DNA of 64,000 nucleotides from Streptomyces parvus (GCF_032121415.1 NZ_CP135079.1:2542001-2606000); one strand, 5' to 3'; shown: positions 8,697-22,966, counted from the stretch's first letter. Numbers and translations: made by a program. Notes: generated by a model not told the origin, from the letters alone.

Positions 8697-9905
8697 ATGA
8701 ACGACTCTCCGGGCTGGGCGTCGCCCGGATCTGCCCCCTCCGACGGCAAGGAGAAGGCGATCCCCCGCCCCTCCGACCCGCAGGACGGAAGCGGCCCGAC
8801 GGGACAGTGGTCCCCCGAGCAGCCGCCCCCCGGGCAGTGGTCCCCACCGAGCAACCCCGGCGGCGCCGGAACCCGGCCGCCCGCACCCGGCTGGGGCGGC
8901 GGCCCGCAGCGACAGGGCTGGGCAGGACCGCCCCCGGCCGCGAAGCCCGGTGTCATCCCGCTGCGCCCGCTGAGCCTCGGCGAGATCCTCGACGGCTCGG
9001 TGTCCGCCCTGCGCGCCCACTGGCGTACCGCACTCGGCTTCAGCCTCACGGTCTCGGTGGCCACCCAGATCGCCGTCATCCTCATGCAGCGCTACCTGCT
9101 GCCGGAACCGACCTCCATCGACCCGAACGCCACCGGCGCCGAGGCCCTGCGCCAGACCGCCGACTCGGCCCGGTCGACGCTGTTCTCCCTGGCTCCGGTC
9201 TCCCTCCTCTCGATGATCGCCACGCTCTTCACGGCGTCGGTCGTCACCGTGATCATCAGCCGCTCCGTGCTGGGCCGCCGCACCACGCTCGCCGACTCCT
9301 GGGCCGAAGCCCGCCCCCGCGTCCTCCCCCTGCTCGGGCTGACCGTGCTGGTCGCCGTGATCATGGCCTCCGTCATGGCCGTGGGCATCGGCCCCGGCCT
9401 GTTGCTCGGCTCGGAGGCCGGCGCGGCCCTCGCCTTCCTCGGCTTCGCCGCCGCCTGCGTCGTGATGCTCTGGCTGAACGTCAGCTTCGCGCTCGCCGCC
9501 CCCGCACTGATGCTGGAACGGCAGAGCATCGTCGCCGCGCTGCGCAGGTCGGCGAAGCTGGTCCGGGGCGCCTGGTGGCGCACCTTCGGGATCCTCGCCC
9601 TGACCTACCTGCTGACCTTCCTGCTGACGTTCCTCGTCTCCATTCCGTTCGGCATCATCGCGGTGATCGCCGACGGAACCGAGGTCAGCGACCTCTTCGG
9701 CGGTACCGCCCCCTCCGTCGGCTGGCCCTTCCTGATCGTCACCGGCATCGGCGAAGTGATCGTCTCGACGTTGATCTACCCCTTCGTCGCTGGTGTGATG
9801 GCCCTCCTCTACGTGGACCAGCGCATCCGCCGCGAAGCCCTGGACCTCGACCTCGCACGGGCCGCCGGCCTGCCCGGCTACGGCGACAACACACCCAGGA
9901 GCTGA
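8697..9905 (+). CDS. Integral membrane protein with proline-rich N-terminus (DUF7847-like)
   Basis: First gene of a five-gene operon. The 402-residue protein begins with about 80 disordered residues rich in Pro, Gly and Trp, including the motif GQWSP twice. The membrane domain opens with VIPLRPLSLGEILDGSVSAL, a signature of a Streptomyces membrane family related to the glycerophosphodiesterase membrane domain, and has roughly six hydrophobic segments (for example residues 112-130, 175-195 and 215-240). No catalytic motif is seen and no function is known. The ATG follows GAAGGAG by five bases. It is divergent from mtnA across a 140-base gap that must hold promoters for both. Confidence 0.8.
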   Translation: MNDSPGWASPGSAPSDGKEKAIPRPSDPQDGSGPTGQWSPEQPPPGQWSPPSNPGGAGTRPPAPGWGGGPQRQGWAGPPPAAKPGVIPLRPLSLGEILDGSVSALRAHWRTALGFSLTVSVATQIAVILMQRYLLPEPTSIDPNATGAEALRQTADSARSTLFSLAPVSLLSMIATLFTASVVTVIISRSVLGRRTTLADSWAEARPRVLPLLGLTVLVAVIMASVMAVGIGPGLLLGSEAGAALAFLGFAAACVVMLWLNVSFALAAPALMLERQSIVAALRRSAKLVRGAWWRTFGILALTYLLTFLLTFLVSIPFGIIAVIADGTEVSDLFGGTAPSVGWPFLIVTGIGEVIVSTLIYPFVAGVMALLYVDQRIRREALDLDLARAAGLPGYGDNTPRS

Positions 9906-9909
9906 TGCG

Positions 9910-10599
9910 GTGTCGGGGGCGGGGGGCATCACCACTGCACGGCAGGACATCGCAGCGGGCGACATACCCGTCGACACGCCACGTCTCCCCGCACGGGAGG
10001 CGGCCGAGAGCGAACTGTCCAAGCCGATGTACCACGAGAACGACCCGAACTTCCTCCAGCGCGCCCTGAACCAGTTCTGGGACTGGGTCGCCGGAGTGTT
10101 CGACGCCGCCGCGGGGGCCGCCCCCGGCGGCCCGGCCGGACTCGCCGTCCTGGTCGTCATCCTCATCGGTCTCGCCGCCGCCCTCTGGTGGCGGCTCGGC
10201 ACCCCGCAGCGCTCCTCCCGGAGCACGGACGCGCTCTTCGACAGCACAGGCCCCCGCAGCGCGGCCCAGCACCGCGCCGCCGCCGAAGCACACGCCGCGG
10301 CCCTGCGCTGGACCGAAGCCGTCCAGGAACGCATGCGCGCCGTCGTCCGGTCGCTGGAGGAGCGCGCCCTGCTCGACCCCCGCCCCGGCCGCACCGCGGA
10401 CGAAGCCGCGGCCGAAGCGGGCCGCACCCTCCCCGAGCACACCGCCAGGCTGCGCGCCGCCGCCCGGAGCTTCGACGACGTGACATACGGGGGCCGCACC
10501 GCGGACCAGTCGGCATACCTGTCCCTGCGCACCCTCGACCTCGAACTCGACGAGGCGAAGCCGCTGCTGCCCGGATCCTCCCGAGGAGCCACCGGATGA
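9910..10599 (+). CDS. DUF4129-type membrane protein
   Basis: The 229-residue protein has one clear membrane segment near residues 76-95 (GLAVLVVILIGLAAALWW) and a cytoplasmic C-terminal part with the DUF4129-like pattern HRAAAEAHAAALRWTEAVQE, followed by segments resembling GRTADEAA and SFDDVTYGGR. In actinobacteria DUF4129 proteins are encoded with MoxR ATPases, DUF58 and DUF4350 proteins; the role of these clusters is unproven. The GTG start is four bases past the previous stop, with AGGAG eight bases upstream. The ATG six bases earlier is in another frame and was rejected. The end overlaps the next gene by four bases. Confidence 0.82.
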   Translation: MSGAGGITTARQDIAAGDIPVDTPRLPAREAAESELSKPMYHENDPNFLQRALNQFWDWVAGVFDAAAGAAPGGPAGLAVLVVILIGLAAALWWRLGTPQRSSRSTDALFDSTGPRSAAQHRAAAEAHAAALRWTEAVQERMRAVVRSLEERALLDPRPGRTADEAAAEAGRTLPEHTARLRAAARSFDDVTYGGRTADQSAYLSLRTLDLELDEAKPLLPGSSRGATG

Positions 10600-11846
10600 C
10601 CGCGACGACCACCGCTTCGCCCACCTCGACCGCGCCCTCCCCAGGCCAGGTCTGGACCCGCGCCCGAGGCATCCTGGCCGTCGTCCTCATCCTCGTCGTC
10701 GCCGGTATCACGTTCGCCGCCGTACGCTCCGGCACGAACCACGGCCAGCTCGACCCCCGTTCCGCGGACCCCAAGGGCAGCCGTGCCGTTGCCGAACTCC
10801 TCAAGGCACACGGTGTATCCGTCACCGTCGCCACCACTCTCGACGAGGCCACCGCGGCGACCGGGCCCGACACCACCCTCCTGGTCACCGGCCCCAACCT
10901 TCTGACCCGATCCCAGCAGCTCCAACTGGTCGAAGCGACCTCCGCCTCCGCGGGACGCACCCTGCTGGTCGCCCCGGGGCCTGGGGCCACGCCCCGGCTC
11001 GCCCCCGGCATCCGCGCCGAGTCGCACCAGGCCGTCAGTGCTCTCGCCCCGGCGTGCGAGCTCCCCGCCGCCCGGCGGGCCGGCACAGCGGACATGGGCG
11101 GCACCCGCTACACGACGCAGGACCCCACCGCCGTCGCCTGCTACCCGAGCGCAGGCCTCCCAAGCCTGGTCGTCCTCCCGACCGGTGCGGGCGGCGACAC
11201 CGTCGTCCTCGGCTCCCCCGGCATCCTCACCAACGAACGTCTCGACAAGCAGGGCAACGCCTCGCTCGCCCTGCAACTCCTCGGTTCCCGTCCCCATCTC
11301 GTCTGGTACCTCCCCTCTCTCACCGATCCGTCCGCAACAACCGATGACGGCGCCCCCGGCGACGGGGACAAGGAACAGTCGGAGGGCGGAGCGAGGAACG
11401 ACTCGGCCGACGAGAGCAGCTTCCTCGACCTCGTCCCCTCCGGCTGGCTGTGGGGAACGCTTCAACTCGCCCTCGCCGCCGTCCTTGCCGCCGTCTGGCG
11501 CGCCCGCCGACTCGGCCCCCTGGTGACAGAACGGCTGCCGGTGGCCATCCGCGCATCCGAATCCGCCGAGGGCCGCTCCCTCCTCTACCGCAAGGCCAAC
11601 GCCCGCGACCGGGCCGCCGAGGCCCTCCGAGCCGCCAGCCGCACACGACTCGCTCCGCTCGCCGGTGTGCCCGCCCGTGACGCGCACACCCACGATGTCC
11701 TGCTCCCCGCCGTGTCCGCACGCGTCACCGCCCCGGACCGCGACCTGAGCACCCTGCTCTTCGGTACGGCTCCCTCCACCGACGCCGCCCTGGTCCTCCT
11801 CGCAGATCAACTCGACGCCCTCGAAAGAGAGGTACGCACTTCATGA
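10596..11846 (+). CDS. DUF4350-containing membrane protein
   Basis: The 416-residue product has a membrane segment near residues 27-47 (GILAVVLILVVAGITF), then an external DUF4350 domain (LDPRSADPKGSRAVAELLKA) that resembles the GATase/IftA-type fold, and a second segment near residue 283 (WLWGTLQLALAAVLAAV). A cytoplasmic tail follows. The start overlaps the previous stop as ATGA and its own stop overlaps the MoxR start the same way, so this is a strictly coupled operon. The function is unknown; the usual guess is assembly or maturation of membrane complexes with MoxR. Confidence 0.84.
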   Translation: MTATTTASPTSTAPSPGQVWTRARGILAVVLILVVAGITFAAVRSGTNHGQLDPRSADPKGSRAVAELLKAHGVSVTVATTLDEATAATGPDTTLLVTGPNLLTRSQQLQLVEATSASAGRTLLVAPGPGATPRLAPGIRAESHQAVSALAPACELPAARRAGTADMGGTRYTTQDPTAVACYPSAGLPSLVVLPTGAGGDTVVLGSPGILTNERLDKQGNASLALQLLGSRPHLVWYLPSLTDPSATTDDGAPGDGDKEQSEGGARNDSADESSFLDLVPSGWLWGTLQLALAAVLAAVWRARRLGPLVTERLPVAIRASESAEGRSLLYRKANARDRAAEALRAASRTRLAPLAGVPARDAHTHDVLLPAVSARVTAPDRDLSTLLFGTAPSTDAALVLLADQLDALEREVRTS

Positions 11847-12871
11847 GCGCCCCGACCCCCGAGCCGGCCGAGCCCACGGCGCCCGCCGCAGCCCCCGTGC
11901 TGCCCACGGAACCGGAGCCGTCCGACAGCGCCCGCGCCTCCTTGGAGGCTCTGCGCTCCGAGATCGCCAAGGCCGTGGTCGGGCAGGACCCCGCTGTCAC
12001 GGGACTCGTCGTCGCGCTGCTCTGCCGTGGTCACGTACTCCTCGAAGGTGTGCCCGGCGTGGCCAAGACCCTCCTGGTCCGCGCACTCGCCGCCTCCCTC
12101 GAACTCGACACCAAACGCGTCCAGTTCACCGCCGACCTGATGCCCAGCGATGTCACGGGTTCACTGGTCTACGACGCACGCACCGCCGAGTTCTCCTTCC
12201 AACCCGGCCCGGTCTTCACCAACCTGCTGATCGCCGATGAGATCAACCGCACCCCTCCCAAGACCCAGTCGTCCCTTCTCGAGGCGATGGAGGAACGGCA
12301 GGTCACCGTCGATGGAACGCCGCGTCCACTGCCCGAGCCGTTCCTCGTCGCCGCGACGCAGAACCCCGTCGAGTACGAAGGCACCTACCCCCTCCCTGAA
12401 GCCCAACTGGACCGCTTCCTGCTCAAACTGACGGTTCCGCTGCCCTCGCGACAGGACGAGATCGACGTCCTCACCCGTCACGCCGAGGGCTTCAACCCCC
12501 GCGACCTGAAGGCCGCCGGGATAGAGCCCGTCGCCGGACCCGCCGACCTGGAAGCTGCACGCGAAGCCGTCGCGAAGACGACCGTCTCCCCCGAGATCGC
12601 CGGCTATGTCGTGGATATCTGCCGTGCCACGCGCGATTCCCCCTCGCTCGCCCTCGGAGTCTCCCCCCGAGGTACCACCGCACTGCTGTCGACCGCACGC
12701 GCCTGGGCCTGGCTGACCGGCCGGGACTATGTCATCCCGGACGATGTGAAGGCCCTGGCGCTCCCCACGCTCCGTCATCGCATCCAACTGCGGCCCGAGG
12801 CGGAAATGGAGGGAGTCACTCCCGACTCCGTCATCGCCTCAGTGCTCGCCCACGTCCCCGTACCCCGATGA
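11843..12871 (+). CDS. MoxR-family AAA+ ATPase
   Basis: MoxR ATPases act as chaperone-like AAA+ proteins, usually with VWA or DUF58 partners encoded next door. The 342-residue protein starts with an Ala/Pro-rich leader of about 35 residues. Walker A is GVPGVAKTLL, Walker B is LLIADEINRTPPKTQ, and sensor 1 is in LVAATQNPVEYEGTYPLPEAQ, which also contains the family-typical YPLPEAQLDRF segment. The C-terminal lid follows (GVSPRGTTALLSTARAWA). It overlaps the DUF4350 gene by four bases and is followed after ten bases by the DUF58 gene. Confidence 0.94.
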   Translation: MSAPTPEPAEPTAPAAAPVLPTEPEPSDSARASLEALRSEIAKAVVGQDPAVTGLVVALLCRGHVLLEGVPGVAKTLLVRALAASLELDTKRVQFTADLMPSDVTGSLVYDARTAEFSFQPGPVFTNLLIADEINRTPPKTQSSLLEAMEERQVTVDGTPRPLPEPFLVAATQNPVEYEGTYPLPEAQLDRFLLKLTVPLPSRQDEIDVLTRHAEGFNPRDLKAAGIEPVAGPADLEAAREAVAKTTVSPEIAGYVVDICRATRDSPSLALGVSPRGTTALLSTARAWAWLTGRDYVIPDDVKALALPTLRHRIQLRPEAEMEGVTPDSVIASVLAHVPVPR

Positions 12872-12881
12872 GGCGGTAACC

Positions 12882-14195
12882 ATGGCCCTCACCGGACGTA
12901 CCGCGCTGCTGACCGCCCTGGGGTCACTCCCCGTAGGCATCCTTGCCCCTAGCTGGACCGGGATGCTGGCGGTCAACGCACCGCTCTCCCTGGCAATTCT
13001 GTGCGACTACGCCCTGGCCGCGCCAGTGCGCACGCTTCGATTCACCCGATCCGGGGATACAACTGTTCGACTCGGTGACGCGGCCGAGGTGCAACTGACG
13101 GTGACCAATACCTCGCGTCGGCGTCTGCGCGCCCAGCTGCGGGACGCCTGGCCCCCCAGCAGCTGGGCATCGGGCACCGAACGCCGCGCTTCCCGTCACA
13201 CGCTGACGGTCCCCGGCGGCGAACAGCGGCGCATGGTCACCGTTCTGCGCCCCACGCGTCGTGGCGACCGGCAGGCGGAACGCATCACGGTCCGCTCGTA
13301 CGGCCCGCTGGGCCTGGCCGCACGCCAGGGGCAGCACCGAGCCCCTTGGACCGTGCGGGTCCTGCCGCCGTTCACCAGCCGCAAGCACCTGCCCTCCCGG
13401 CTCGCCCGGCTCCGGGAACTGGACGGTCGCACCAGCGTTCTGACACGGGGTGAAGGCACGGAGTTCGACAGTCTGCGGGCCTACGTACCGGGGGACGACA
13501 CCCGCTCCATCGACTGGCGGGCCACCGCACGCCAGTCAGCCGTAGCGGTCCGGACATGGCGCCCGGAGCGCGACCGGCACATCCTGATCGTCCTCGACAC
13601 CGGACGTACGTCGGCGGGGCGAGTCGGTGATGTTCCCCGCCTGGATGCCTCCATGGACGCCACGCTCCTCCTCACCGCGCTCGCCCTGCGGGCGGGCGAC
13701 CGTGTCAGCCTGCTCGCCTACGACCGCCAGGTCCGAGCCCGCGTCCAAGGCCGAACGGCCTCGGGCAATGTCCTGGCCAGCGTCATCAACACGCTGGCGA
13801 CGCTGGAACCCGAGCTCATCGAGACGGACGCCCGCGGCCTGAGCAATGCCGCTCTCACGGACGCCCCGCGCGGTTCGCTGATCGTTCTCCTCACGACGCT
13901 GGAGGCCGCCCCCATCGAGGAGGGGCTTCTCCCGGTGCTCCCCCAGCTCACCCAGCGCCACACCGTTGTCGTGGCTGCGGTCTCCGACCCTCGGATCGAG
14001 GAAATGTCCCACGCACGGGGAACAGTGGACTCGGCGTACGACGCGGCAGCCGCCGGCCAGGCCCAGGCTGACCGCCGCCGCACGGCGGACAGGCTTCGGC
14101 GCCATGGCGTCGTCGTCGTGGACGCCACCCCGGACAATCTCGCTCCCGCGCTGGCCGATACGTACTTGGCGCTGAAGGCCTCAGGTCGTCTCTGA
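12882..14195 (+). CDS. DUF58 domain protein (MoxR partner)
   Basis: The 437-residue protein has two hydrophobic N-terminal segments (residues 5-50), a beta-rich domain and the DUF58 core (GTEFDSLRAYVPGDDTRSID, then WRATAR). A VWA-like metal-binding half follows, with ILIVLDTGRTS holding the Asp of a MIDAS-like site. DUF58 proteins are paired with MoxR in many bacteria. It is the last gene of the operon; the next element is the rRNA terminator on the opposite strand, 73 bases away. The end (LAPALADTYLALKASGRL) looks complete. Confidence 0.9.
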   Translation: MALTGRTALLTALGSLPVGILAPSWTGMLAVNAPLSLAILCDYALAAPVRTLRFTRSGDTTVRLGDAAEVQLTVTNTSRRRLRAQLRDAWPPSSWASGTERRASRHTLTVPGGEQRRMVTVLRPTRRGDRQAERITVRSYGPLGLAARQGQHRAPWTVRVLPPFTSRKHLPSRLARLRELDGRTSVLTRGEGTEFDSLRAYVPGDDTRSIDWRATARQSAVAVRTWRPERDRHILIVLDTGRTSAGRVGDVPRLDASMDATLLLTALALRAGDRVSLLAYDRQVRARVQGRTASGNVLASVINTLATLEPELIETDARGLSNAALTDAPRGSLIVLLTTLEAAPIEEGLLPVLPQLTQRHTVVVAAVSDPRIEEMSHARGTVDSAYDAAAAGQAQADRRRTADRLRRHGVVVVDATPDNLAPALADTYLALKASGRL

Positions 14196-14268
14196 GTGGC
14201 CTGGAGAAACCTGCTGGCCGGCCCAGAGAGAGGTGGGTGGGCTGCGGGCCCGGGCCCGGAACGCAGAA

Positions 14269-14296
14269 AAGCCCCGCACCAAAAGGTGCGGGGCTT
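14269..14296 (-). terminator. Intrinsic terminator of the rRNA operon
   Basis: Arms AAGCCCCGCACC and GGTGCGGGGCTT are perfectly complementary around AAAA, and in the minus direction the hairpin ends in TTTT. It lies about 13 bases past the 5S 3' end. Because it is symmetrical it may also stop transcripts of the converging DUF58 operon, whose last stop codon is at 14195. Confidence 0.88.
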
Positions 14297-14309
14297 CCCC
14301 GGAAAGATT

Positions 14310-14428
14310 GTTCGGCGGCGTCCTACTCTCCCACAGGGTCCCCCCTGCAGTACCATCGGCGCTGAAAGGCTTAGCTTCCGGGTTCGGAATGTAACCGGGC
14401 GTTTCCCTAACGCAATGACCACCGAAAC
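14310..14428 (-). rRNA. rrf: 5S ribosomal RNA
   Basis: The minus strand reads GTTTCGGTGGTCATTGCG at the start and ends with GGACGCCGCCGAACA, matching actinobacterial 5S at both ends with complementary termini. Length about 119 nt is normal. It is the last gene of the operon, followed by an intrinsic terminator. The ends may be off by one to three bases. Confidence 0.94.
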
Positions 14429-14504
14429 ACTATGAAAATTTGAACACCGGGCAACAACACGGCTGTTCGTTATTTCAGAACTAACACAGTGGACGCGAGC
14501 AACT

Positions 14505-19458
<4,954 letters not shown>

Positions 19459-20164
19459 ATGTTTACCCGTAATCGGGTGCACACACACGAGAGCGGAACA
19501 ACCGGTCGGAATAAGACCCGTTGTTCACAGCGTCCTCGCTGTGTTATCGCCTACCACCACCACATGGTGGCCGTAGGACTTTCAAAGGAACCACCAACCT
19601 GCCGAAGCAGGCCGGGGTATCAACATATCTGGCGTTGACTTTTGGCACGCTGTTGAGTTCTCAAGGAACGGACGCTTCCTTCGGTCCCGTATCACCGGGG
19701 CCCTCCGGGCGCTTCCCTTCGTTCTTGCGTTTCCGACTCTATCAGACTCTTTCGTGTCCGATTCCCGGTCGAAGCGGGCCGTACAGTTTCGCTTTCCAGG
19801 TTCTCCACTTTCGCGTTTTCCCTTTCCGGCGATTCCAACTTTACCAGACTCCATTTCGTTCCGTTTCCGGTCCGAATGTGAATTCCGGCGGCCTGCGGAG
19901 TGGCCTTGCCTTTCGGCGGATCCGACTTTATCAGGATCTCGCGGGCCGAAAGAACAACCCGAGCGATTCAATAAAGGAGAATCATGTGGCCCGGCGGAGT
20001 TAACAAGAACCCCTGCACGAGCGGAGTAGACAATATGCGCTCATCCCGAACTTGTCCAGCCCGAGGCAACCGTTTAAATCTACCTCCCCACGTCTCCCGT
20101 GTCAACGGGTTTTGTGGGCGAAGAGGACACTAGCAGCTCAGCAGGGGTGAAAGCACATCGGTGG
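19459..20164 (-). promoter_or_regulatory. rRNA operon leader with a distal promoter and three repeated -10 modules
   Basis: This 700-base stretch has no gene and drives the rRNA operon. A sigma-HrdB-like promoter has -35 TGGACA (20053-20058), a 17-base spacer and -10 TATTGT (20030-20035). Closer to 16S, a module like CTGATAAAGTCGGA occurs three times, with the -10-like TAAAGT/TAAAGT/TAGAGT at 19925-19930, 19838-19843 and 19736-19741. They lack clear -35 boxes. Near 19640-19665 lies the conserved leader element CTTGAGAACTCAACAG. Multiple tandem rRNA promoters are known in S. coelicolor; activity here is inferred. Confidence 0.72.
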
Positions 20165-21172
20165 TCAGGCTGCGGTGGGAAGCTCGGCGCTGCGTTCGAC
20201 CGCTGCGAGGTCGCCCATGTCGCCGGCGCGGGCCGCGCGGCCGCCGAGGATGTAGACGTACGCGAGAAAGGCCAGCTCAGCGCCGATGCCGATGGTGATC
20301 CGGGCCCAGGTCGGGAGGCCGGACGGCGTCACGAACCCCTCGATGAGCCCGGAGACGAACAGGACCAGGGCCAGGCCGATGGCCATTCCCAGTGCGGCGC
20401 GGCCCTGCTGGGCCAGAGCGGTCCGGCGTGACAGGGGGCCCGGGTCGATCACCGCCCAGCCGAGGCGTAGCCCCGTGCCCGCTGCGACGAACACCGCGGT
20501 CAGTTCGAGCAGACCGTGGGGCAGCACGAGGCCGAGGAAGACGTCGAGCCGGCCCGCGGAGGACATCAGGCCTATGCCGACGCCGAGGTTCAGCATGTTG
20601 AGGAAGAGGATCCAGATCACCGGTATGCAGAGGAACGCCCCCAGGACCAGGCACAGGGCCGCGGCCTGCGCGTTGTTCGTCCATACCTGTGCCGCGAACG
20701 ACGCCGCCGGATGGCTGGAGTAGTAGGTCTCGTACTCCCCGCCCGGCCGGGTCATCGCGCGGAGGTCTTCCGGTGCCGCGATCGCGGCCTGCACTTCGGG
20801 GTGCGTACCGATCCACCATCCCAGCAGTGCCGCCACCGCGGTCGAGAGCACCGCGGTGGGCACCCACCAGTGGCGCGAGCGGTAGACCGCTGCCGGAAAC
20901 CCCGCGGTGAGGAACCGGGCCGCGTCCCGCCAGGAGGCCTTGCGGGTCCCCGTCACGGTCGACCGGGCGCGGGCCACGAGCTGGGTGAGGCGTCCGGTGA
21001 GGAGCGGGTCCGAGCTGCTCGACTGGATCAGCGAGAGGTGCGTCGCCGTCCGCTGGTAGAGGACGACCAGTTCGTCCGCTTCCGCACCCGTGAGGCGGCG
21101 TCCTCGGCGCAGGAGGTGTTCCAGGCGGTCCCACTCCGTGCGGTGGGCGGTGACGAAGACGTCGAGGTCCAT
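20165..21172 (-). CDS. SpoIIM-like (stage II sporulation protein M family) membrane protein
   Basis: The 335-residue protein has a cytoplasmic N-terminal helical part (residues 1-100, MDLDVFVTAHRTEWDRLEHL) and about six membrane segments from residue 103 on, with conserved patterns YYSSHPAASFAAQVWTNNA and LPHGLLELTAVFVAAGTGL typical of the SpoIIM family. In Bacillus SpoIIM acts in engulfment; in actinobacteria the family travels with RDD, DUF58 and MoxR genes and its role is unknown. The ATG has GGAG about 11 bases upstream. Divergent from the RDD gene over 119 bases. Its stop lies close to the rRNA promoter region. Confidence 0.9.
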   Translation of the reverse strand: MDLDVFVTAHRTEWDRLEHLLRRGRRLTGAEADELVVLYQRTATHLSLIQSSSSDPLLTGRLTQLVARARSTVTGTRKASWRDAARFLTAGFPAAVYRSRHWWVPTAVLSTAVAALLGWWIGTHPEVQAAIAAPEDLRAMTRPGGEYETYYSSHPAASFAAQVWTNNAQAAALCLVLGAFLCIPVIWILFLNMLNLGVGIGLMSSAGRLDVFLGLVLPHGLLELTAVFVAAGTGLRLGWAVIDPGPLSRRTALAQQGRAALGMAIGLALVLFVSGLIEGFVTPSGLPTWARITIGIGAELAFLAYVYILGGRAARAGDMGDLAAVERSAELPTAA

Positions 21173-21291
21173 GGGCGTCTGTTGCTCCAGGCGAAGGGGC
21201 GTACGGGTCCGTACTGCTGCGGCGCGCTGGCGGTCAGCTTGGCAGACTGGGCCCGGCTGGGGCAGGGAAGGTCGGCGAAGGGTGGGGCCCG

Positions 21292-22230
21292 ATGAGTGAG
21301 CTGGTGACCGGTGACGCGGTCGTGCTGGGCTTGAGGCCTGCTCGGCTGCCGAGCAGGGCCTTGGCCTCCGCCATCGATCTGGCGGTGACGTTCGCCGTCT
21401 TCATCCTGGTGTCGGTGCTGCTGGGTATCGCTTCCGCCGCCCTGGACGAGGCCGCCGTCGCCGCGATCGGCGTCGCCTCGTTCCTGCTGGTCCTGATCGG
21501 TGGGCCCGTCGCGGTGGAGACCTTGAGCCATGGCCGCTCACTGGGGAAGCTGGCCTGCGGGCTGCGGGTGGTGCGGGACGACGGCGGGCCGATCCGGTTC
21601 CGGCACGCGCTGGTACGTGGGGCCATGGGGCTCGTCGAGATCCTCCTGACCTTCGGTGCCGTGGCCTCCATCGCGTCCCTGGTTTCGGCACGGGGGCGCC
21701 GGATCGGTGACGTGTTCGCCGGAACGCTGGTGATCCGGGAGCGCGTCGCCGCGACGGGCCGGTCCGTCGCCGTGCCGCCTCCCCCGCCCTGGCTGGTCGG
21801 CCGGTTCGCGGAGCTGGATCTGTCGGGCGTACCGGACGAGCTCTGGTCGGCGGTACGGCAGTACCTGACGCGGATGCAGCAGCTGGATCCCGGTGTAGGG
21901 CGGTCGATCGCGGAACGGCTGGCCGGTGAGCTGGTCGCGCGGACGGGGGCCGCCGCGCCGCAGGGCGTTCCCGCCGCCGCGTTTCTGGCCGCGGTGGTGC
22001 ATGAGCGGCAGTCCCGGGATGCGCGGCGCGTGTTCGCCGGGCCTCGGACCGGGGCGTACGTCCAGGCCCCCGTTCCCCCCGTGACCGCTGGGGCCGGTGG
22101 ACTCGGCGGGATTGGTGGGGGTGCAGGTGCCGTTGCTGGGGCAGGTTCCCGGGCTGGGGACGGTCGCGCCGGTCACGACGAGCAGCGGCGCGGGGGCGCT
22201 TCCTCGGCGGGGTTCGCCCCGCCCGGCTAG
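21292..22230 (+). CDS. RDD family membrane protein
   Basis: The 312-residue protein has an RDD domain in residues 12-150: the first segment begins with LPSRALASAIDLAV, followed by three or four membrane helices, the central motif HGRSLGKLACGLRVV and the closing GRRIGDVFAGTLVI. A soluble helical region follows and then a Gly/Ala-rich tail of about 55 residues that is probably disordered. Function is unknown; it may act with SpoIIM and the MoxR/DUF58 operon 7 kb away. The stop codon overlaps that of the opposing gene in the palindrome CTAG. Confidence 0.9.
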   Translation: MSELVTGDAVVLGLRPARLPSRALASAIDLAVTFAVFILVSVLLGIASAALDEAAVAAIGVASFLLVLIGGPVAVETLSHGRSLGKLACGLRVVRDDGGPIRFRHALVRGAMGLVEILLTFGAVASIASLVSARGRRIGDVFAGTLVIRERVAATGRSVAVPPPPPWLVGRFAELDLSGVPDELWSAVRQYLTRMQQLDPGVGRSIAERLAGELVARTGAAAPQGVPAAAFLAAVVHERQSRDARRVFAGPRTGAYVQAPVPPVTAGAGGLGGIGGGAGAVAGAGSRAGDGRAGHDEQRRGGASSAGFAPPG

Positions 22231-22889
22231 TCGGCGTCCGGCCTGTCCGTGTCCGGCTCGTCGAGGTGCGACCCGTAGGCGCGTGGGGACGGGGGTGTCT
22301 CCAGGTGTTCGAGCTCGATGCCGGGCGCTGCGAGGACCACGTCACCGGCGATGTGGACGGTGTGCTGCTCCCCGGTGTCCAGGGCGCTGACCTGGTATTC
22401 GTCCACGATCAGGGGGCCGTTGTCAGTGGCGTGCGCTTCACTGTTCAGCAGGGCCCAGGACTGGTCGACGGTCCTGGGCGCGAGGACCGGGTCCGTGAAG
22501 GTGACCACGCGGACGCGGGTCGTGGGGGAAGCGGGGGTGAGGCGCAGGAGACGGCTCATGGCGATGAGGAATGCGGGGGACGTGCCGGCGAAGGCGTGGG
22601 CACGGACGTTGCCTTCGGTGGCGTGGCTGCCGGTGGGATCGGTCCGGACCCAGGTGACCCCTTCCAGGGCCGCTCCTCGTACCTGCCAGCTCGCGGCATG
22701 GAGTTCCAGACGGATGGGCCGGCCCAGCTCGTCCAGGGCGATGTCGACGGAGCCGAGGTGGTCTCCGGAGGGGGATGTGGTCTGGGAGACGTAGCGCCAG
22801 CCGGAGGGGCCCGGGGCGCAGTGGAAGTGTTCTTCGCCGAGGGGGGTGTGATCGTGAAGGTCGTGGAGCGAATACCTGCCGCGGGGCAT
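22227..22889 (-). CDS. Conserved hypothetical protein
   Basis: I do not recognise this 220-residue protein. It has no signal peptide or membrane segment. It is rich in histidine near the start (HDLHDHTPLGEEHFHCAP) and has an alternating beta-like pattern (GSVDIALDELGRPIRLELHA), which suggests a compact beta-sandwich or barrel. The C-terminus is acidic. GC bias at third positions supports coding. The ATG at 22889 is used; the ribosome site is weak. It converges on the RDD gene, sharing the CTAG stop overlap, and lies downstream of ahcY behind two hairpins. Confidence 0.72.
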   Translation of the reverse strand: MPRGRYSLHDLHDHTPLGEEHFHCAPGPSGWRYVSQTTSPSGDHLGSVDIALDELGRPIRLELHAASWQVRGAALEGVTWVRTDPTGSHATEGNVRAHAFAGTSPAFLIAMSRLLRLTPASPTTRVRVVTFTDPVLAPRTVDQSWALLNSEAHATDNGPLIVDEYQVSALDTGEQHTVHIAGDVVLAAPGIELEHLETPPSPRAYGSHLDEPDTDRPDAD

Positions 22890-22933
22890 GGGGTCCTTCG
22901 GGTTCCTCGGGCTGTGCGGGGGCGGTAACGGGA

Positions 22934-22966
22934 GCAGGCCCCCGGCACGGGGGTGCGGGGGCCTGC
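22934..22966. terminator. GC-rich hairpin upstream of the hypothetical gene
   Basis: Arms GCAGGCCCCC and GGGGGCCTGC pair perfectly around a GC-rich loop. With the second hairpin at 23033-23064 it isolates ahcY from the next gene. Direction is undetermined. Confidence 0.5.

Noticed and set aside
8250..11810. Minus-strand open frame of nearly 1,200 codons opposite the membrane-protein operon
   Set aside because: It is a shadow of the plus-strand genes, which have ribosome sites, ATGA overlaps and recognisable families.
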